A stretch of 64,000 bases of DNA from DASYML01 sp036399835 (GCA_036399835.1 DASWMI010000068.1:17848-81847), one strand, 5' to 3'. Shown: positions 17,052-25,916, counted from the stretch's first letter. Notes: a model not told the origin generated them from the sequence alone. Program-made: numbers and translations.

Positions 17052-18158
17052 TCAGGCGCGCGAGCGCGCTTGGTCCATCAGTTCTATAAAGCGCTGGAAG
17101 TGATGTGCTGCATCGTGCGGGCCGGGCGCGGCCTCCGGGTGATACTGGACCGAGATGATGGGCAAATCCCTGTGGCGCATGCCCTCTACGCAGTTGTCGT
17201 TGAGATTGATATGCGTGACTAAGACTTCCGGCGGCAGGCTCTCTGCTTTGACGGCGAAGCCGTGATTGTGAGCGGTGATTTCAACTGCGCCCGTCTCAAC
17301 ATCCTTGACGGGCTGGTTGCCGCCTCTGTGACCGAAGACGAGCTTGTAGGTCATACCTCCGAAAGCGCGTCCCAAGAGTTGATGACCGAAGCAGATGCCG
17401 AAAGTCGGGACGCCCGATTGGACCACCTGGCGCACCTCCTCGACGACCTCCGTCATCGAAGCCGGGTCGCCCGGCCCGTTCGAGAGAAAGATGCCGTCGG
17501 GCGCAAGAGAGAGCACTTCGACGGCGGGCGTGCTGGCCGGAAGGACCGTCACGCGGCATCCCATACGGGCCAGCTCGCGCAGCGAATTCCTCTTGACGCC
17601 AAAATCATAACAGGCTACGTGAAAACGCTCTTCGCCTTCGGCCTTGACGACGTATGGCTCTCGGCAGGTGACGGCGCTCGCCAGCTCGCGCATCTCCATC
17701 CGGGGCGCACTCCGTGCTTTCTCAGAGAGGCTCTCCTGGTCCAAATCCGTAGTTGAGAGACAGGCCCGCATGGCTCCCTTGTCGCGTATGTGCCGGACCA
17801 GCGCGCGCGTGTCCACGTGGTCAATCGCCACGATGTTCCAACGTTTGAGATAAGCGTCGAGCGTCTCTTCCGAGCGCCAGCTTGAAGCCATCCGGCTCGC
17901 CTCGCGGACGACGAAGCCTTCGACCCATGGACGCGAGGATTCCGCATCCGCTTCGTTGACGCCGTAATTGCCTATGAGCGGATAAGTCATGCAGACGACC
18001 TGCCCCGCGTAAGAGGGATCGGTCAGGACTTCCTGGTAGCCGGACATCGAAGTATTAAAGACCATCTCGCCGCAGACTTCGCCCTCCGCGCCCCACGAGC
18101 GCCCGCGAAACGCGCGGCCATCTTCGAGTGCGAGCAGTGCCGGTTTTGAATCTTCCAT
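17052..18158 (-). CDS. carA: Carbamoyl-phosphate synthase small (glutaminase) subunit
   Basis: A 368-aa glutaminase subunit that hands ammonia to CarB for arginine and pyrimidine synthesis. The N-terminal domain has LALEDGRAFRGRSWG and VFNTSMSGYQEVLTDPSYAGQ. The class I amidotransferase part has SNGPGDPASM, the nucleophile Cys in GICFGHQLLGRAFGG, and the His/Glu pair in QYHPEAAPGPHDA. The start at 18158 follows GAGAG; an ATG at 18173, one base after the upstream stop, would add five residues. A longer frame overlaps the upstream gene and is false. carB is not next to it, which is unusual. Confidence 0.95.
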   Translation of the reverse strand: MEDSKPALLALEDGRAFRGRSWGAEGEVCGEMVFNTSMSGYQEVLTDPSYAGQVVCMTYPLIGNYGVNEADAESSRPWVEGFVVREASRMASSWRSEETLDAYLKRWNIVAIDHVDTRALVRHIRDKGAMRACLSTTDLDQESLSEKARSAPRMEMRELASAVTCREPYVVKAEGEERFHVACYDFGVKRNSLRELARMGCRVTVLPASTPAVEVLSLAPDGIFLSNGPGDPASMTEVVEEVRQVVQSGVPTFGICFGHQLLGRAFGGMTYKLVFGHRGGNQPVKDVETGAVEITAHNHGFAVKAESLPPEVLVTHINLNDNCVEGMRHRDLPIISVQYHPEAAPGPHDAAHHFQRFIELMDQARSRA

Positions 18159-18174
18159 ATCACTCTCAAACATT

Positions 18175-19482
18175 TTACTGGCTGCTTTTAATAAACTGCC
18201 GCGCCTCGTTGAGCCAGCGTTTTTCCGTGCGGTACTTGTAGGCGGGCGCGGTCTTGACGGCTTCGATGCAGGCTTGCATGGCGTCGGCGGCTTCGCGCTG
18301 GTGGCCCAGTCCGGCGTGCGCGCGTCCCAGCAGGTAGAGTCCTTCGGGGTCCAGGCTGCGATGCTCAAGGAAGCGTTCGAGCGCATCGCGCGCGTCTTCA
18401 AACTGTCCGGCGGCGATGTAAGTCGCGCCGATCTCGCGCCAGATTTCATAGAGCGCGTGAGATTGATCGCGCGTCACGACCTGCTCGAAATGTTTGATGG
18501 CATCGGGGAGACGCCCTTCGGCGCGTGCGATGCGGCCAAGCTGGAAATACGAGTCCGTTTCTTCGGGGTCAATCTCTATGGCGCGTTCAAAGCGCGTGCG
18601 AGCCTGGTCCAGTTCGCCGCGCTGTAGATGAATGAGGCCGAGGTTGTAGTGTGCGGAAGCATCCGCCGGGTTGAGCGTCGCGGCCTCCAGATTCTGTTTG
18701 AAGGCGGCGCGGGCGCGATGTGCGCGCGTGACCTCGCCCATGTAACCGCGCAGCAGTAAGAAGAGCAGGATGAGCCAGAAGGGCGAAGCCAGCACGGTGG
18801 TAAAGAGTATGGCCCAGACGGGCGCTGTGACGAGCATCACGAAGAGGCTCGAAAAGAGCACGGCTAAAGAGCGCCCGATGGAAAATCTAAAGACCTCTCG
18901 GACGGCCAGGATGGTCCAGACGGTGAAGACTATTTTCTTAATCGAGCTAAAGAGGTTGGCCGCATGAAAGGCCGGGTCCGAGAATTTAGCCAGGTCTTCG
19001 GGCGGCAGCCAGTTGCGAAAAACGGGCTGCCACTGCGCGGAGCTTTCTATCGAGCTGGCGACGTAGACGGCTTGAAAACCGCTGAAGTGCGCGAGAAATG
19101 CCAGCGCCAGCGTCAGCAGGTTGGCGGCGGCCCACCCGCACAGAATCGCAGAGGCGAGCGAAGCGTATTCCTGTTGAAGGACGAGCGCGAAGCTCCCGCG
19201 CCGCTCGAAGAGATTGGCAATCAGGATGAGCACAGGGACAAAAACGATGGCCACGATGAGAAGCGAGCTGGCCGCTTGAAAGATAAGCGGAAGGGAAGCG
19301 AGCGCCCCGTTGATGCCGAGAGTTCTATTGTGAGCGAGCCACTGGACCGCCAAGACATACGCGAGCTGCGAGATAAAGGCGACGAGCAGCGCCAACCCGA
19401 GCGGCGCACGATCACGCACTTCGCGCAGCGCACGCCCGGGCGCGTAGAACATCTCCAGCAGCACACGTAGCCAGTCAATCAT
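18175..19482 (-). CDS. YIP1-like membrane protein with C-terminal TPR repeats
   Basis: A 435-aa protein in two parts. Residues 1-245 have five to six transmembrane helices (APLGLALLVAFISQLAYVLA, AASSLLIVAIVFVPVLILIA, ASAILCGWAAANLLTLALAF, and two near 215-245), resembling the YIP1/DUF1282 membrane domain that starts with an amphipathic YAPGRALREV segment. Residues 260-425 are four to five TPR units, e.g. ASAHYNLGLIHLQRGELDQA and PEGLYLLGRAHAGLGHQREA. It is therefore a membrane-anchored scaffold with the TPR in the cytoplasm, by inference. It ends one base before an alternative carA start, so the pair is probably one transcript. Confidence 0.75.
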   Translation of the reverse strand: MIDWLRVLLEMFYAPGRALREVRDRAPLGLALLVAFISQLAYVLAVQWLAHNRTLGINGALASLPLIFQAASSLLIVAIVFVPVLILIANLFERRGSFALVLQQEYASLASAILCGWAAANLLTLALAFLAHFSGFQAVYVASSIESSAQWQPVFRNWLPPEDLAKFSDPAFHAANLFSSIKKIVFTVWTILAVREVFRFSIGRSLAVLFSSLFVMLVTAPVWAILFTTVLASPFWLILLFLLLRGYMGEVTRAHRARAAFKQNLEAATLNPADASAHYNLGLIHLQRGELDQARTRFERAIEIDPEETDSYFQLGRIARAEGRLPDAIKHFEQVVTRDQSHALYEIWREIGATYIAAGQFEDARDALERFLEHRSLDPEGLYLLGRAHAGLGHQREAADAMQACIEAVKTAPAYKYRTEKRWLNEARQFIKSSQ

Positions 19483-19487
19483 AAAGC

Positions 19488-19570
19488 AGTTTTGAGTTTT
19501 CAGTTTTGAGGTTTCAGTTAAGAGCGATGCGTGCTTTTCTTAAAACTGAAAACCGAAAACTGAAAACCGC
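19488..19570. repeat. Heptamer-based inverted repeat (AAAACTG/AAAACCG family)
   Basis: The left arm is TTTTGAG, TTTTCAG, TTTTGAG, GTTTCAG; the right arm is AAAACTG, AAAACCG, AAAACTG, AAAACCG. The two arms are complementary with a mid-loop around GATGCGTGC. It fills the whole gap from lepB to the YIP1-TPR start. The same words recur at 40633-40704. Confidence 0.85.
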
Positions 19571-19572
19571 TC

Positions 19573-20283
19573 TCAAGGCGTCTCTTCTTCCTCGGCGGGC
19601 GCGTCCGGGATTTCGGGCCTGCGGCCAGGGTTTGGCGGCACGGCGTTGTATTCCGGGTCGTGCGAGATGACGCTGACGCTGCCGAGCGGCCAGTAGCGAA
19701 AGAGCGCCTTGCCGTAGATATATTTTTCCGGCACGAGACCCCAGCTACGCGAATCGTAAGAGTTGTCGCGGTTGTCGCCCATCACAAAGAAGTAATGCTC
19801 TTTGACGACGAGCGGCGGCCTGCTCATGTGCGAGAGATTGAGGCGCGGGTCCAGATAGTCTTCCTGAAGCTCTTTGCCGTTAATCAGGACGCGGCCCTCG
19901 CGCACCTCTACAGTCTCGCCCGGCAACCCCAGGACGCGTTTGATATAGCTCTTGGAGGGGTCGTTCGGATACCAGAAGACAACTATATCGCCGCGCTGAA
20001 GCTTTGGCAGCCCGTAGTAGATGAGCTTGTTGACGAAGATTCTTTCGCCGTCGTGCAGGCGCGGCAACATCGAAGTGCCCTCGACCTTGACGGGCTGGAC
20101 GATAAAGACGACGGCCAGCGCAGCGATCATCAGGGCGAAGACCAGATCGCGCAGGAGCAGCCTCGCTTCGGCCCAGAAATCCGAGCGCGCCGCAGCCGCC
20201 GGACGCTCCACCTCTATGTCTTTATCATCCTCTGCCGTGACGCCGCCAAACTCCGGGACACGCCTCTTTTTAATTCCAAACAT
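19573..20283 (-). CDS. lepB: Signal peptidase I
   Basis: A 236-aa inner-membrane serine protease that removes Sec signal peptides. A disordered N terminus is followed by one helix (LVFALMIAALAVVFIVQPV, about 47-65). The catalytic Ser is in VEGTSMLPRL near 74 and the catalytic Lys in KSYIKRVLGLPGE near 113. Box D/E appears as GDNRDNSYDSRSWG near 175. The Pro/Glu-rich tail ends EEEETP. Its natural substrates would include the many secreted proteins encoded here. It is separated from the YIP1-TPR gene by the heptamer repeat. Confidence 0.95.
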   Translation of the reverse strand: MFGIKKRRVPEFGGVTAEDDKDIEVERPAAAARSDFWAEARLLLRDLVFALMIAALAVVFIVQPVKVEGTSMLPRLHDGERIFVNKLIYYGLPKLQRGDIVVFWYPNDPSKSYIKRVLGLPGETVEVREGRVLINGKELQEDYLDPRLNLSHMSRPPLVVKEHYFFVMGDNRDNSYDSRSWGLVPEKYIYGKALFRYWPLGSVSVISHDPEYNAVPPNPGRRPEIPDAPAEEEETP

Positions 20284-20611
20284 AGCAGCCGGGCAATCGG
20301 CTCCGCATCAAGCGAAGCCGCTTTGCAGTCGCCTCTCTTCTCATGCATCCTGAACTCAAGCATTTGAGATTAGCCATCCGCCGCGCGCTTTGTCAACGAA
20401 CGAAGAAGTGCGGCCAGCCAGGTTTGAGAGATAGAGGATTGATTCGTTGATTGGCCTCCGGTTCATCAGTCAATCAATCAATCCTGCGAAGCTGCGGACG
20501 CGCGCTTCTTCTTGACAGTCTTGCGGGCGCGTCTCTATCATCGCTGAGAGTAACCGTGCGAACGGGATAAATCCCATTCAGTGAAATAGATAAAGAGACG
20601 GAGGGCGTATC
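20284..20611. other. Divergent intergenic region with a small inverted repeat
   Basis: This 328-bp gap holds promoters for lepB (left) and the HU gene (right). An inverted repeat at 20435-20484 pairs AGGATTGATTCGTTGATTGG with a run of CAATCAATCAATCCT around CCTCCGG. GGAGG at 20599-20603 is the ribosome site of the HU gene. No other gene seen. Confidence 0.55.
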
Positions 20612-20983
20612 GTGATTAAACTCGACATCGTAAATCGCGTGGCGGATCGGACGGGTGTGCCGAAGATGAAGGCCGAGCAGGCCGTGGACGCCCTCTTCAA
20701 CTCGATGAAAGAGGCGCTCACGCGCGGCGAGCGTATAGAACTGCGCGGTTTCGGCGTCTTTGTCGTCAAGCCACGCAAGCGCGGCGTGGGACGCAACCCG
20801 CGCACGGGCGAAGAGGTCGCCATCCCTTCAGGCAAGACCATACGCTTCAAGCCTGGCAAGGAGCTACAGGCCCATGGCTTCGACCTCGAAGATGAGGCCG
20901 GGCATGAATCGGGCGCGGGCCAGGCTGACAACACACCTGCTGGACCAGACGACTCGGAGCGTCCTCCCGACACGGGTTTCTAA
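20612..20983 (+). CDS. HU/IHF family DNA-binding protein with acidic C-terminal extension
   Basis: A 123-aa nucleoid protein starting at GTG 20612, nine bases after GGAGG. Residues 1-90 are a complete HU/IHF fold: helical MIKLDIVNRVADRTGV and QAVDALFNSMKEAL, the strand IELRGFGVFVVKPRKR, and the DNA-binding arm GRNPRTGEEVAIPSGKTIRFKPGKEL with its intercalating Pro. Residues 91-123 form an acidic, Asp/Glu/Gly-rich tail not found in E. coli HU; such a tail could tune DNA affinity, which is inference. Confidence 0.92.
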   Translation: MIKLDIVNRVADRTGVPKMKAEQAVDALFNSMKEALTRGERIELRGFGVFVVKPRKRGVGRNPRTGEEVAIPSGKTIRFKPGKELQAHGFDLEDEAGHESGAGQADNTPAGPDDSERPPDTGF

Positions 20984-20984
20984 A

Positions 20985-21140
20985 GAAATGATGAGCGATG
21001 AGAAGAACTCGAATCGTCAATAGAAGAGGCCGGAAAGAACATCTTCCATCCACCATGAACGGTTGATGATTGACGATTCAAGATTGAGAATTCAAGCCCC
21101 AAGCGTTTACTGTTTTCTCATCTCTCATCATCCATCACTT
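20985..21140. repeat. Nested inverted repeats of GATGA/GATTC words
   Basis: GAATCGTCAAT near 21010 pairs with ATTGACGATTC near 21070, and GATGAGCGATGAGA near 20990 pairs with TCTCATCATCCATCA near 21125. Tandem 7-nt steps (TGATGAT, TGACGAT, TCAAGAT, TGAGAAT) are visible. It adds a false N-terminal extension to the protease gene. Confidence 0.6.
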
Positions 21141-21152
21141 ATCACAGTCGTT

Positions 21153-22181
21153 ATGTCCGAATCAGTACAAACCATCCAGCCGTTTGTGGATGCGCCTTCG
21201 CTGCGCCGCCGTCAGGCCGCGCGCCCGACGACGCGCGAATGGCTGCGACACACGGCGCTCTTCGTCTTAACTGCTTTGACGGCGACGCTCGCCGGAATCC
21301 TGCTGCTCGGCCCGGAGCTGACACCCAACCTTCCGGAGCCTGCACGCTGGCTCGATTACATCTCCTATCTTCCGGCTTACTATCTGGCGTTGCTCTCCGT
21401 TTACATACGCGAGGCCATCGCTCACCCGGCCCTGCTCGCACAGGGTATAGAGTTTGCCGCGCCCCTGCTCGCCATTCTGACGGCGCACGAGTCCGGCCAC
21501 TACATAGCCTGCCGACGCTACGGCGTGGACGCGACGCTGCCCTTCTTTATTCCCGCTCCGCCGCTGGTCGGAATCGGGACTTTCGGCGCATTCATCAAGA
21601 TTAAATCGCCCATCCCTTCGCGCCGCGCTCTCTTCGACATCGGACTGGCAGGCCCGCTCGCGGGCTTCGTCGTCGCCGTCCCCGTTGCCTTTATCGGAGT
21701 CTTGACACTGCAACCGCAGCCTGCGCCCGCCGCCGTCACAGGCACGCTCGTTATCTTTAACGACCCGCTGCTCTTCCAGCTTATCGCGCGGCTCAAAGGC
21801 ATTTCTCTGGCGGACGCAGCGCCCAATGCCTTTTACATGGCCGCCTGGTTCGGCGCGCTCGTCACGAGCCTCAACCTGATGCCCGTGGGCCAGCTCGACG
21901 GCGGTCACGGCATCTACGCTCTCTTCGGCGCGCGCGCGCACAGGTGGCTCGGACACTGTGCCTTTATCATCATGTCCTCGCTCGCCCTGCTCGGCTGGTG
22001 GTGGCACTCCAGCCCAAGCGGATTTATCTACGCCGTCCTCCTCGCCGTCATGCTCCGTGTACGCCACCCGCAATCAGGCGACAACACGGAAACACTTGGA
22101 CCAGCGCGCCTCGCCATTGCCCTCCTCACGCTCGCCGTCTTTATTCTTTGTTTCCTGCCGTTCCCGATTACGATTAAGTAG
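21153..22181 (+). CDS. Site-2 protease family intramembrane metalloprotease (M50)
   Basis: A 342-aa polytopic protein starting at the ATG at 21153 (MSESVQT); earlier codons in frame come from the repeat. The zinc motif HExxH is present as HESGHYIACR near residue 113-121 within a helix, and the third ligand in NLMPVGQLDGGHGIY near 245. There are about seven helices. No PDZ domain is visible, unlike RseP. The FFIPAPPLVGIGTFGAFIKIKSPIP loop resembles plant EGY-type and cyanobacterial M50 proteins. It probably cuts membrane-bound regulators; the target is unknown. Confidence 0.9.
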   Translation: MSESVQTIQPFVDAPSLRRRQAARPTTREWLRHTALFVLTALTATLAGILLLGPELTPNLPEPARWLDYISYLPAYYLALLSVYIREAIAHPALLAQGIEFAAPLLAILTAHESGHYIACRRYGVDATLPFFIPAPPLVGIGTFGAFIKIKSPIPSRRALFDIGLAGPLAGFVVAVPVAFIGVLTLQPQPAPAAVTGTLVIFNDPLLFQLIARLKGISLADAAPNAFYMAAWFGALVTSLNLMPVGQLDGGHGIYALFGARAHRWLGHCAFIIMSSLALLGWWWHSSPSGFIYAVLLAVMLRVRHPQSGDNTETLGPARLAIALLTLAVFILCFLPFPITIK

Positions 22182-22320
22182 AAAGTTACAATTAAGTAGA
22201 GATGAAATCCTGGCGGTGGATGGTTGTGACCAGCAATCAAGTAGAGAGAGCCGGAGTTTTTATGCAGACTCAGTAATCTTGGTCCAGATTACGGCTTACG
22301 TTTGCGTCTCAAACTATTTA

Positions 22321-22357
22321 AGCGTGTTTGCGGGGAGAGGCATGGCGCAAACACGCT
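22321..22357 (-). terminator. Terminator of the gene at 22363-23334
   Basis: AGCGTGTTTGCG pairs with CGCAAACACGCT around a GGGAGAGGCATGG loop. On the minus strand it follows the stop of the upstream gene by 5 bp and is followed by TAAATAGTTTG. Confidence 0.7.
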
Positions 22358-22362
22358 CGTTG

Positions 22363-23334
22363 CTAGGCTGCTTCGCCTGCGGGCAGGAGGCCCTTGATTT
22401 CGCGGACGACGCGGGCGACCTCGGTTTGGTCGGCGAGGGCGATCATGAAGAACTTGTAGCCCTGATGGAAACAGAGCACGCCGTTGGCGAAGAGCCAGAC
22501 GCCGTCTAGGAAGGGGTTGCCGCCGAGGAGCCAACTGATAGGCGCGCCCGTGATTCTTCCGGGCTGGAAAATCTGCGCCCACATGGCTGCGCCCGCCGCG
22601 CAACTGAATGCGCCGAGCAGGGGAGCGCCCGCGTACCTGACAATCTTACGCTCGAACTCAAGACGCTGGCGCTCGGCCTCGGCCAGGTTTCCCGAGGCCA
22701 TCAGGCGCTCCTGCTTTTTGAGGTAGCCGTCGAATTTTTCGCTCACTTTACGCAGGCCGTAAACCGGCAGCGCGGAGTGGGTCAGCCAGTGTGGGTGCGA
22801 GCCTAAAAGCACCGCGTCAATGCCCGGGAAGGATGCGCCCGTGCGCACTCCGAGCACGAGCGAGACGCTGACGAGCGCGGCTTTGCCCGGGTTCTCTTTA
22901 ATCCAGCTTCCGGCCTTGAGCAGACCTGAAGTGGCTGCGACCGAAGCGCGACTCAGGCGTGCTCCGACATCAACCACATGAGAGGCTCGCTCGTAGTAAC
23001 CCTTCGCTCCCTCGAAAACTTCACCGGCCTTTTCTCCGGCAGTGCCCGCCGCGTGGCGGAAGACTTCTCCGGCCTCACGAGCGCGGCGCGCGGCCTCTTC
23101 GGCAGCCTGTCGCGCACGCTCGCGCACCTCAGGGTTACTGCTCAGGCGGTCTGCCTCATCGCGCAGGGCTTCGGCGCTGTCGGCCACGGTCTGCGCGCCG
23201 AGACGCGCGGCATCCTGCGCCAGCCGCGCGCTCTCTTCAACGCGGTCCTTGATACCGTACTTCTCATCCAGCTCGCGCGCCTTGCGACGCGCCGCACGCT
23301 GCCACTCGTCCAGCTTGTCCTTGTAATCAGCCAT
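22363..23334 (-). CDS. Amphipathic-helix (LEA/apolipoprotein-like) membrane protein, unknown function
   Basis: A 323-aa protein of two parts. Residues 1-150 are a long charged, Ala/Arg/Glu-rich helical stretch with 11-mer-like repeats (RARQAAEEAARRAREAGEVF, GEKAGEVFEGAKG), like LEA or apolipoprotein A helices. Residues 150-320 contain three hydrophobic segments (AALVSVSLVLGV, APLLGAFSCAAGAAMWAQIF, DGVWLFANGVLCFHQGYKFF). No family was recognised. It may be a membrane-lining or stress protein. It is monocistronic, with its own terminator. Confidence 0.65.
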   Translation of the reverse strand: MADYKDKLDEWQRAARRKARELDEKYGIKDRVEESARLAQDAARLGAQTVADSAEALRDEADRLSSNPEVRERARQAAEEAARRAREAGEVFRHAAGTAGEKAGEVFEGAKGYYERASHVVDVGARLSRASVAATSGLLKAGSWIKENPGKAALVSVSLVLGVRTGASFPGIDAVLLGSHPHWLTHSALPVYGLRKVSEKFDGYLKKQERLMASGNLAEAERQRLEFERKIVRYAGAPLLGAFSCAAGAAMWAQIFQPGRITGAPISWLLGGNPFLDGVWLFANGVLCFHQGYKFFMIALADQTEVARVVREIKGLLPAGEAA

Positions 23335-23422
23335 TATTTCTTAATCCTCTTCGCGAGAGGATGAACCAGTCATGAAGGGAACTCGAATAAAATTTACTCG
23401 AATCTTTGTGCCGCGAATAAGA

Positions 23423-24412
23423 TTACTCGATTCGCGTCGCCATGCTTTTATCATTCATCCTCGCGCCTTCATCCTTGCTCTCTAGTACGTCCAATGTCGG
23501 CGCAGGGTTCGCCTCCTCCTGCTTTGGTGCAGCGCGGACGACGCAATCGCGTCCCCTGCGCTTGGCTTCATACATGGCCGCGTCCGCGACCGAGAGCAGA
23601 GCGCGTCCGGTCTGCGCGCTCAAAGGAAACTCAGCCACGCCGAAGCTGGCGGTGATGTGGCCGACCTGTGGAATCTCCGCGGCCTTGATGGACTGGCGCA
23701 GACGCTCTGCGACATCCAGGCCGCCCTCGAAATCTGTCTCCGGCAGGATGACAGCAAACTCTTCGCCGCCCATCCGCGCAGCCATATCAATCCCGCGCGT
23801 CCCTGCTTGCAAGGTATTTGCAAGTCGGCGGATGGCTTCATCGCCAGCCTCGTGACCGTAAGTATCATTGACCAGCTTAATGGTATCTATATCGAGCAGG
23901 AGCAGGCAGAAGCGGTGTTTATAACGCTCGCTCCGGGTCACTTCGCGCTCAAGCTGGCGCTCGAAGCGACGGCGGTTGGCGAGTCCCGTGAGGTGGTCTG
24001 TAAAGGCCGCTTCTTCGCAGGTGTCTAGGTAGCTTTTGAAATCGAGGAGCGTGCGCGCGCGTGCTAAGAGAAGGTCAAGGTCTGTCGGGTCCGTGATATA
24101 GCCGAGCGCGCCGACTTCCGCGCCCTGCCGCGCATCCTGCGCGTCCCGCTTGGCGGCGGTTTGAATGATAATCGGGATAAAGCGCGTCTGCGGGTTGGCG
24201 CGCACGCTGCGGGCCAGCTCGTAGCCGTCCATTTTGGGCATCATGACGTCCGTGATAATCAGGTCCGGCTGGTACGATTCGACGGCTGCGAGGCCCTCTT
24301 CTCCATCCTGCGCGGTGCGCACTTCGCAGCCCGCCATCTCAAGGGCGAGGCGGAGCAGCATCAGCTTGTCGGCATCGTCATCGACAATCAGCACATGAGA
24401 TTTTCCTACCAT
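23423..24412 (-). CDS. Response regulator with GGDEF domain (diguanylate cyclase)
   Basis: A 329-aa protein starting at the ATG at 24412. The receiver covers 1-120: DDD at 11-13 and phospho-acceptor Asp55 in LIITDVMMPKMDG. The conserved Lys expected in GYITKP is Asp (GYITDPTD near 105), which may weaken phospho-switching. The GGDEF domain covers about 135-300: signature GGEEF with the I-site RGID five residues before it, so c-di-GMP synthesis and product inhibition are expected. A disordered tail follows. The gene is alone, 88 bp from the helical membrane protein. Confidence 0.93.
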   Translation of the reverse strand: MVGKSHVLIVDDDADKLMLLRLALEMAGCEVRTAQDGEEGLAAVESYQPDLIITDVMMPKMDGYELARSVRANPQTRFIPIIIQTAAKRDAQDARQGAEVGALGYITDPTDLDLLLARARTLLDFKSYLDTCEEAAFTDHLTGLANRRRFERQLEREVTRSERYKHRFCLLLLDIDTIKLVNDTYGHEAGDEAIRRLANTLQAGTRGIDMAARMGGEEFAVILPETDFEGGLDVAERLRQSIKAAEIPQVGHITASFGVAEFPLSAQTGRALLSVADAAMYEAKRRGRDCVVRAAPKQEEANPAPTLDVLESKDEGARMNDKSMATRIE

Positions 24413-24735
24413 AATGTCGAGCAAAGTGTCGCGCGAGATAGTGCTTGCGCGCTTTAGGACTTCATGCTAAATTGACGCTTCCTTTGGTTGTTGTCCGCGC
24501 TCGTTCAGCTAGTATAGCCTGCCTCAACGAATCCGGTACAAGAACTAAAGCTATTTCAAACCTCGCGAGCTACGGTTTGTCTCCTTACTTATTTTCCGTT
24601 TCTGCTTACTCAAAGAATCAGCTTCTCTCAACGGACTCGTTTGGCGATTCAAGGTGCAGTGCCAGAGGCTCGGTGCGAACTTTTTTACCTTTAACTCAAA
24701 ACCCCCGATGAGACTCTAAAGGAACAACTATCATC
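24413..24735. other. Intergenic region upstream of the Crp/Fnr gene
   Basis: A 323-bp gap between divergently transcribed genes for the REC-GGDEF protein and the Crp/Fnr regulator. It is more AT-rich than its surroundings, especially 24540-24720. I see no clear palindromic Crp/Fnr box, RNA or small gene. Confidence 0.35.
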
Positions 24736-25446
24736 ATGCTACACAGACGCGCCTGCGATCTTTCTGCGGAAGACCGCACGGATATTATACGCCAGCTTGA
24801 TTTCGGCATGGGTCTGGAAGAATCATTGCTGCTCAAACTGGGCGAAAAATCAACCGCCATAGACTATCGCCGCCGCCGCTTTATCTATCGCATGGGCGAC
24901 GAGGCCAACGCGCTCTATTTCATCATCCGCGGGCGCGTCAAGCTCTGCCGCGTGGACGAGGCGACCGCGCGCGAAGCCGTGATAGATATTCTGCCTGCCG
25001 GGGCGATGTTCGGCGAATCGGCCTTGTACGCCAAGGGTGCGCGCGAAAACTGTGCAGTGGCTTATGAAAACTCGCGCCTCCTGCGAATTCCGGTCGAAGC
25101 GTTTCAAGGGGGGATGGATGAGAATCGCGAGCTTTATGATTACACCTTCCGTCTGATTGGTCAACGCCTTTCTCGCGCCGAGCGCCGCGTCGCAGACTTT
25201 GCTCTCGATGCCATTCCGGCCCGTCTCGAAAAGCTCCTGCTAGACCTTTCGGTGCGCTACGGCGTGGACGATACCAACGGCGTGCTGATAGATTTGCCGC
25301 TCCCTCATCGAGAGATAGCCTCCATCGTCGGCTCTACACGCGAGAGCATCACGGTCCGTCTCAATGCCATGCGCCGCGAAGGCATCATTGATTTCGTCAA
25401 CCGAAAAATCCTCATCAAGCGTCCCGCGGCGCTGGCCGACGTCTAA
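24736..25446 (+). CDS. Crp/Fnr family transcriptional regulator
   Basis: A 236-aa regulator. The cyclic-nucleotide-binding-like barrel covers about 35-145 (RFIYRMGDEANALYFIIRGRVKL, then LPAGAMFGESALY). The long dimer helix follows, and the HTH_crp domain (about 165-232) has LPHREIASIVGSTRESITVRLNAMRREGII as recognition element. Fnr iron-sulphur cysteines are absent: only two Cys lie in the N-terminal half, so oxygen sensing of the Fnr type is unlikely. The phosphate-binding cassette is FGESALYAKGARENC; the Arg-Ser pair of true cAMP binders is not clear. The ligand is unknown. Confidence 0.92.
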   Translation: MLHRRACDLSAEDRTDIIRQLDFGMGLEESLLLKLGEKSTAIDYRRRRFIYRMGDEANALYFIIRGRVKLCRVDEATAREAVIDILPAGAMFGESALYAKGARENCAVAYENSRLLRIPVEAFQGGMDENRELYDYTFRLIGQRLSRAERRVADFALDAIPARLEKLLLDLSVRYGVDDTNGVLIDLPLPHREIASIVGSTRESITVRLNAMRREGIIDFVNRKILIKRPAALADV

Positions 25447-25584
25447 AGCAAAACGCAAAGTTAAAAAGCAAAAGGTAACAAGGCGAAAGTTAAGAGGCCA
25501 AAGTCAGAGAGAAGAGGTGCCAGCCTCTTGCTGCTCGCCGAAGGCTGCCTTGACTTTTGCCTGTGACCTTTTTACTTTTGCCTG
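25446..25584. repeat. Heptamer-like repeat array (AAGTTAA/AAAAGCA words)
   Basis: From 25447 the plus strand reads in 7-nt steps AAGCAAA, ACGCAAA, GTTAAAA, AGCAAAA, GGTAACA, AGGCGAA, AGTTAAG, AGGCCAA. Near 25552-25583 the complement appears (CTTGACTTTTGCCTGTGACC, TTTTACTTTTGCC). It fills the gap between the Crp/Fnr gene and yacG. Confidence 0.65.
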
Positions 25585-25791
25585 ATGATAATGATGAAGT
25601 GTCCGACCTGCGGAAATCCTGTTGATTTGGAGAGCAATCCTTCGCGCCCTTTCTGCTCGGAGCGCTGCAAGCTGATAGACTTCGGGCGCTGGGCCGACGA
25701 GCAATACAGCGTCCCCTCCAACGAACCCATGCCCGCCGCCGAAAACCCCGGCACGACGCCCGCGCCCGGCACGCCCGATGACCTCTCATGA
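25585..25791 (+). CDS. yacG: DNA gyrase inhibitor YacG, zinc-binding
   Basis: A 68-aa protein. The C2C2 zinc site is CPTCG near residue 6 and CSERC near 26; LIDFGRWADEQYSVP after it is the YacG signature. Family members bind GyrB and inhibit gyrase. The Pro-rich tail is disordered. The start is in a cluster ATGATAATGATG; any of three ATGs could be used. Confidence 0.92.
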   Translation: MIMMKCPTCGNPVDLESNPSRPFCSERCKLIDFGRWADEQYSVPSNEPMPAAENPGTTPAPGTPDDLS

Positions 25792-25916
25792 GAGACTCGC
25801 AGCCGAGCATCTTCGATGCCGGAAGGCGAGCGGGAACAGTTTACGGCGAGCGCCCGTGCGCGTCTCTCGTGTAAAATAGAGTCGTCATCTCGCGGGAGCA
25901 ATGTGGAGCTTTAAAT

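Noticed and set aside
18159..18449. Long N-terminal extension of carA
   Set aside because: Overlaps the YIP1-TPR gene in another frame, has low-complexity Ser/Pro/Arg sequence, and CarA begins at MEDSKPALLALEDG.
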